A stretch of DNA of 33,991 bases from an uncultured Clostridia bacterium. GTDB taxonomy: Bacteria; Bacillota; Clostridia; Christensenellales; Borkfalkiaceae. The translations under genes were made by a program, and so were the position numbers. The stretch lies in the NCBI GenBank assembly GCA_944376335.1, contig CALWCH010000018.1, positions 1 to 33,991 of the forward strand, in the 5' to 3' direction. The notes below the pieces were generated by a model. It was not told the origin of the DNA. It did not search any database and saw nothing but the letters and a program-made list of their open reading frames with translations. Shown here one piece after another: positions 30,868-33,991 of this stretch; positions within the stretch are counted from its first letter, which is position 1, and every line of letters starts with the position of its first letter.

Positions 30868-32358
30868 ATGGCATTGAGATATCCGAAAAACCCGCACTTC
30901 AACAAGCTGAAGATGCGCACGCCCGACTATGAGACCTGGCAGGAGGGCTGCGCGCACGATCCCTCCATTCTCGAATGGGAGGGCACCTACTACGCCTATT
31001 CCACGGACACCTTCGGCGCACCCAACGGCTATCAGGTGCGCACAAGCTCCGATCTTCTCCATTGGGAGTATGTCGGCTCCTGCTTCAAGATGGAGGGCAC
31101 CGCGCCCCGCTATAAGCAGGGCAAGGGCGAGCTGCAGCCCGCCTACGATTGGTGCGTCACCGCGCAGAGCGAAGTGGGCTACGGCATCTGCACGAGAAAG
31201 GACGGCTCCATGTCCTTCTGGGCGCCCGACGTCGTAAGAGGCACGGACGGCAAGTTCTGGCTGTATTTCTGCCTGACGGGCTACTTCGGCGGCTCCAAGT
31301 CCTGCATCGGCCTTGCAAAGGCGGAGAGCCCTCTCGGCCCCTTCAAGTTTGATACGCTGCTGCTCGCCTCGCCCGCCGGCTGGCGCACCCCCAACTGCAT
31401 CGACCCGCAGGTGCTCTTTGCCGCCGAGGGAAAGATGTACCTCGTCTACGGCTCCTACGGCCTCGGGCTGTACCTCATCGAGCTCGACCCCGCCACGGGG
31501 CGCCGGAAGGACGGCCGCGTCTATACCGATTGGATCAAGAAGCGCTGCACCTTCGACGAATACTTCGGTACGCACCTTGCGAGCGGCTCCGTCGAGGGCG
31601 GCGTCATTCACTACCACGAGGGCGTGGATGTCCTCGAAAAGGGCAAGTGGACGAAGAAAAACTACTACTATCTGATGTGCTCCTATGGCTCGCTCTCGAG
31701 TGACTACTGCATGCGCTGCGGCAGGAGCGAAAAACCCGAGGGGCCGTACCTCGACGTCAACGGCAACCCGCTCGTCTGCTCCACCGACCTCGGCACGGGC
31801 AACAAGATGCTGGGTTCCTTCCGCTGGTCGGAGAACGCGCCCGACTTCTACTGCCCCGGGCACAACGATATGTTTGTCTCGAGCAAGGGCGTGCGCCTCG
31901 TCGCCTACCACTGCCGCACCAATTGGTTCATCGAGCAGGGCATGAGCCGCTCCAACAACTTCCACTACCTCTATCTGGGGCAGTACGACTTCAACTCGGA
32001 CGGCTGGCCCGTGATGAGCGGCAACCGCTACGCGGGCGAGGAAATTCAGGAAGTGACGGAGGAGACCCTCTTAAACATCACGGCGGGCAAGTTTGACCTC
32101 ATCCTCTTTAATCAGGGCACAAATACCGTCAAGCCCCTGCGCATCGTGCTGCGCGCGGGCGGCGTGATGGTCGGCATCGAGGGCAGCTGGCGCATGTACG
32201 GCTCGCACTACATCTCCTTCGATCTCCAAGGGGATGAGTTCCTCGGCGTCGTCATGCCTGCGTGGATCGAGGATCAGAACGCGGCGGGCCTCACCATCAC
32301 CGCGATGGGAAGATCGAGCGGGATGGGGTTGCTTTTGAACAGTACAAATAAAATTTGA
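30868..32358 (+). CDS. Cytoplasmic GH43 family glycoside hydrolase
   Basis: The 496-residue enzyme has no signal peptide. It carries the GH43 catalytic set: Asp31 (AHDPSI), FWAPDV (about 118-122), Asp179 (CIDPQV) and Glu243 (SVEGGVI). The propeller is followed by the same type of C-terminal beta domain as the exported enzyme (about 400-496). AAAGGAGGT precedes ATG 30868; the frame is open further upstream but without a better start. It shares the block GSLSSDYCMR with the exported enzyme, so the two look like paralogs. It probably finishes degradation of imported arabino-oligosaccharides. Confidence 0.87.
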   Translation: MALRYPKNPHFNKLKMRTPDYETWQEGCAHDPSILEWEGTYYAYSTDTFGAPNGYQVRTSSDLLHWEYVGSCFKMEGTAPRYKQGKGELQPAYDWCVTAQSEVGYGICTRKDGSMSFWAPDVVRGTDGKFWLYFCLTGYFGGSKSCIGLAKAESPLGPFKFDTLLLASPAGWRTPNCIDPQVLFAAEGKMYLVYGSYGLGLYLIELDPATGRRKDGRVYTDWIKKRCTFDEYFGTHLASGSVEGGVIHYHEGVDVLEKGKWTKKNYYYLMCSYGSLSSDYCMRCGRSEKPEGPYLDVNGNPLVCSTDLGTGNKMLGSFRWSENAPDFYCPGHNDMFVSSKGVRLVAYHCRTNWFIEQGMSRSNNFHYLYLGQYDFNSDGWPVMSGNRYAGEEIQEVTEETLLNITAGKFDLILFNQGTNTVKPLRIVLRAGGVMVGIEGSWRMYGSHYISFDLQGDEFLGVVMPAWIEDQNAAGLTITAMGRSSGMGLLLNSTNKI

Positions 32359-32752
32359 CTGTTTCGCGAAGATCTTTTCGCAAAGGCGAAAATCTCTCCG
32401 CGATTTTGAGAGAAAACACCGCCGCGCTGCGCTTCGCTCCGCGACCGCTCGTTTTCTCTCTTTGCGCGAGTTTTAAGGGCTTTCAATTTAGCTCGCGCAA
32501 ATTCACTCTTTCCCCCATAAGCCTTAAGCATAAGGCAAATTGGGTCTCGCAGCGGAGGGGAACCCTCCTCGCGATAAGTAATTAGAGAAGCAGCGCAGGG
32601 GAACCCTCCTCGCGATAAGCAATTTTGGAAGCGGCGGTCTGTTGGCGGGCAGTGGCGGAGGGCAACCCTCCTTGCAGCGTTATTTAAGAAGCGTCGGTTC
32701 GGGTGATGGGCTGCAGCGGAGGGGAAGCCTCTGCTTGCGGCTGCTCATTGAT
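32359..32752 (+). repeat. Dispersed structured element, copy E
   Basis: Copy E starts just after the GH43 stop. H1: CGCGAAGATCTTTTCGC (32365-32381) with GCGAAAATCTCTCCGCG (32386-32402). Middle stems are GAGAGAAAAC with GTTTTCTCTC and TTGCGCGAG with CTCGCGCAA, as in copy B. H2: GCCTTA-AGCA-TAAGGC (32521-32536), then AAATTGGGTC. H3 units have GGAGGG/CCCTCC stems (32554-32568 and 32657-32671), an intermediate GCAGGG/CCCTCC with one mismatch (32595-32609), and a degenerate unit near 32715. Confidence 0.88.
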
Positions 32753-32760
32753 AATTTAAA

Positions 32761-32796
32761 CGCGGCGCGGCGGACCATTTGGTCCGCCGCGCCGCG
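32761..32796. other. Perfect 17-pair GC-rich hairpin
   Basis: CGCGGCGCGGCGGACCA (32761-32777), loop TT, and its exact complement (32780-32796). The adjoining T run is weak, so it may be a poor bidirectional terminator. Confidence 0.8.
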
Positions 32797-32803
32797 TTGC
32801 TAT

Positions 32804-32888
32804 ATACATATATATGTATGCTCAGAGTTCAAATACGGGTTTACCGAATATACATATATATGTCAGAGTTCAAATACGGGTTTGCCGA
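32804..32888. repeat. Tandem duplication of the 3' end of the small membrane-protein gene
   Basis: Twenty-six bases at 32822-32847 recur at 32863-32888 with one difference, each preceded by the AT-rich block ATACATATATATGT. The right copy holds the stop and last codons of the minus-strand gene; the left copy is an orphan fragment. Confidence 0.85.
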
Positions 32889-33084
32889 GGGCGATAAACA
32901 CGATGTCTAAGATCCACAAAAAGGACGAGCCCAAGAAGATCCAGAGGATGCCGAGCACAATGCCCTCCGTCGTGTTCTTGCAGATGCGGTAGATGCCGTA
33001 GACGATGCCGTCGATAAAGGGCAGCGCCAGAATGATCTTTAAAACGAGCGGCAGCCTGTCGATAAAATTGCGATATTCAGCCAT
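32863..33084 (-). CDS. Small membrane protein, 73 residues
   Basis: I do not recognise the family. Two membrane segments (about 11-31 and 42-66) form a hairpin separated by RICKNTTEG; the protein ends GKPVFEL. GGAG lies upstream of ATG 33084, with a clear promoter. Its 3' end is duplicated downstream. No functional context is visible; the neighbouring minus-strand gene also encodes a small two-helix protein. Confidence 0.75.
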   Translation of the reverse strand: MAEYRNFIDRLPLVLKIILALPFIDGIVYGIYRICKNTTEGIVLGILWIFLGSSFLWILDIVFIALGKPVFEL

Positions 33085-33113
33085 AATTTCTCTCCCGATT
33101 GATTTGTTTCCCT

Positions 33114-33142
33114 ATTCTAACACGCCCGCATAAAAATTGCAA
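33114..33142 (-). promoter_or_regulatory. Promoter of the 73-residue membrane-protein gene
   Basis: On the minus strand: TTGCAA (33142-33137), 17-base spacer, TAGAAT (33119-33114). Confidence 0.7.
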
Positions 33143-33203
33143 CCCTTCTTTCCTTATATATATATATAGGAGAGGCGGGCATTGCAGATCATGGAAGGGC
33201 GGG

Positions 33204-33446
33204 TCATTCGTCCTTGTGCTTTTGGTTGATGCGCTCGTTCTCCTCGTCGCTCTTCATAAAGTCGGGCTTTTCATCGGGCGGAGCGGGCTTTTCCAGCTTG
33301 AAGAGGAACATCAATCCCGCAAACACGGCGGCGCCGCCCAGGCAGGCGAACATCCATACAAAGTCAAAGAGCATCCCGATGACAACCGCCGCGGCAAGAC
33401 ACAGCGCCGCGAGAACACAACATACTATAGCAAGTTTTGCTTTCAT
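33204..33446 (-). CDS. Small membrane protein, 80 residues
   Basis: I do not recognise the family. Two adjacent membrane segments (about 4-25 and 28-49) form a hairpin, then a charged cytosolic tail (KPDFMKSDEENERINQKHKDE). AAGGAG lies seven bases before ATG 33446. A weak promoter (TTGTGT, 17 bases, TACAAT) lies upstream on the minus strand. Confidence 0.75.
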   Translation of the reverse strand: MKAKLAIVCCVLAALCLAAAVVIGMLFDFVWMFACLGGAAVFAGLMFLFKLEKPAPPDEKPDFMKSDEENERINQKHKDE

Positions 33447-33582
33447 GCAAATACTCCTTCAATCAATTACATCTCCATTGTAACACATCGCGCACAAAAA
33501 CACAACATCTTGTGGGTGAAAAACGTATGGGAAATTTTCCGAAAAAAAGCGCGAAAAAAAGCAAAAAAACGCGAAAAAACAG

Positions 33583-33986
33583 TTGACTTCCTTCTTTAAG
33601 TGTGGTAAAGTATGCAAGCTGTCTCCGATGAGGGGATGCGCAACAGACTCGGATAACTGCTTCGGAAAACTTTCCGAAGAAAATCCGAAAAAAGTTGCGA
33701 AAAACGCTTGACAATCTCATTCAGATATGATATGATACGCAAGCTGCCTCGATGAGAGGCGCGCGGCAAAAAGGGTTCAAACGAAAAGCAAAAATTTTCC
33801 GAAAAAATCCAAAAAAAAACCGCGAAAAAATGCTTGACAAACAAATCTGAATATGATATGATGTCAAAGCTGTCTCGAAGAAAGGCGAACGCAAGAATGT
33901 CTTTCGGAAATCGGAAAAAATTCCGAAAAAAATCCGAAAAAAGTTGCGAAAAACGCTTGACAAGGGAATGCAAGCTATGATATAAT
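33583..33986 (+). promoter_or_regulatory. Four tandem strong promoters, probably of an rRNA operon beyond the window
   Basis: The -35/-10 pairs are 33583-33588/33606-33611 (TTGACT, TAAAGT), 33708-33713/33731-33736 (TTGACA, TATGAT), 33834-33839/33857-33862 (TTGACA, TATGAT) and 33957-33962/33981-33986 (TTGACA, TATAAT; 18-base spacer). The units repeat every 123-126 bases. Each is preceded by A-tracts (CCGAAAAAA, GCGAAAAA) like UP elements, and the first three are followed by an AGCTG(T/C)CTC start region. The only internal stem is CTTCGGAAA with TTTCCGAAG (33660-33679). No gene is visible in 33447-33991. Confidence 0.8.
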
Positions 33987-33991
33987 AGCTG

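Overview
The window looks like the replication-origin region of an uncultured, gut-type member of the Bacillota (Clostridia; a Christensenellales-like lineage is my guess, not something the sequence proves). The grounds are an origin with DnaA boxes, the ordered genes dnaN-rpmH-rnpA-yidD-yidC-khpB, the rsmG, parA and parB genes, parS sites, a yyaC-type sporulation protein, strong AGGAGG ribosome sites and TTGACA-17-TATAAT promoters. No dnaA, recF, gyrB, mnmE or mnmG gene lies in the window.

Layout. 1-6524: the 3' part of a GTP-dependent PEP carboxykinase, an O-antigen-ligase-like membrane protein, a frameshifted membrane-protein gene, a large surface protein (lamin-tail plus choice-of-anchor I propeller, Pro-Glu stalk, C-terminal membrane anchor) and a small unknown gene. 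6525-7430: a structured repeat and a compact locus with a 34-residue hydrophobic peptide gene facing a convergent antisense RNA, which looks like a type I toxin-antitoxin module. 7427-11008 (minus): rsmG, a YpsA/SLOG-like gene, a YuaF/NfeD-like gene and a flotillin gene, transcribed leftward from the origin. 11081-11430: oriC. 11463-16511: dnaN, rpmH, rnpA, yidD, yidC, khpB and a GNAT gene, rightward. 16619-22503: a small unknown gene, yyaC, a CvpA-like gene, three parS sites, ftsH, parA and parB. 22504-24100: a repeat, a structured leader with a 64-residue protein, an AT-rich island and an attenuator. 24101-32358: a carbohydrate ABC transporter (large binding lipoprotein and two permeases, no ATPase) with one exported and one cytoplasmic GH43 enzyme, probably for arabinan or arabino-oligosaccharide use. 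32359-33991: another repeat, two small membrane proteins and four tandem strong promoters that run off the end, probably feeding an rRNA operon.

The most interesting signal is a family of five dispersed intergenic elements (near 6525, 8940, 22504, 30530 and 32359). Their primary sequence differs but their hairpins persist through compensatory changes. Each has a long first hairpin, a short stem capped by an RGNA tetraloop just before AAATTGGGT, and one to five tandem units whose stem sequences have been swapped. One copy is flanked by a perfect 27-bp duplication that includes the flotillin start codon and ribosome site, which suggests mobility. I know of no described family that matches. Second is the convergent RNA pair at 6939-7273; third is the leader-peptide attenuator ahead of the sugar operon.
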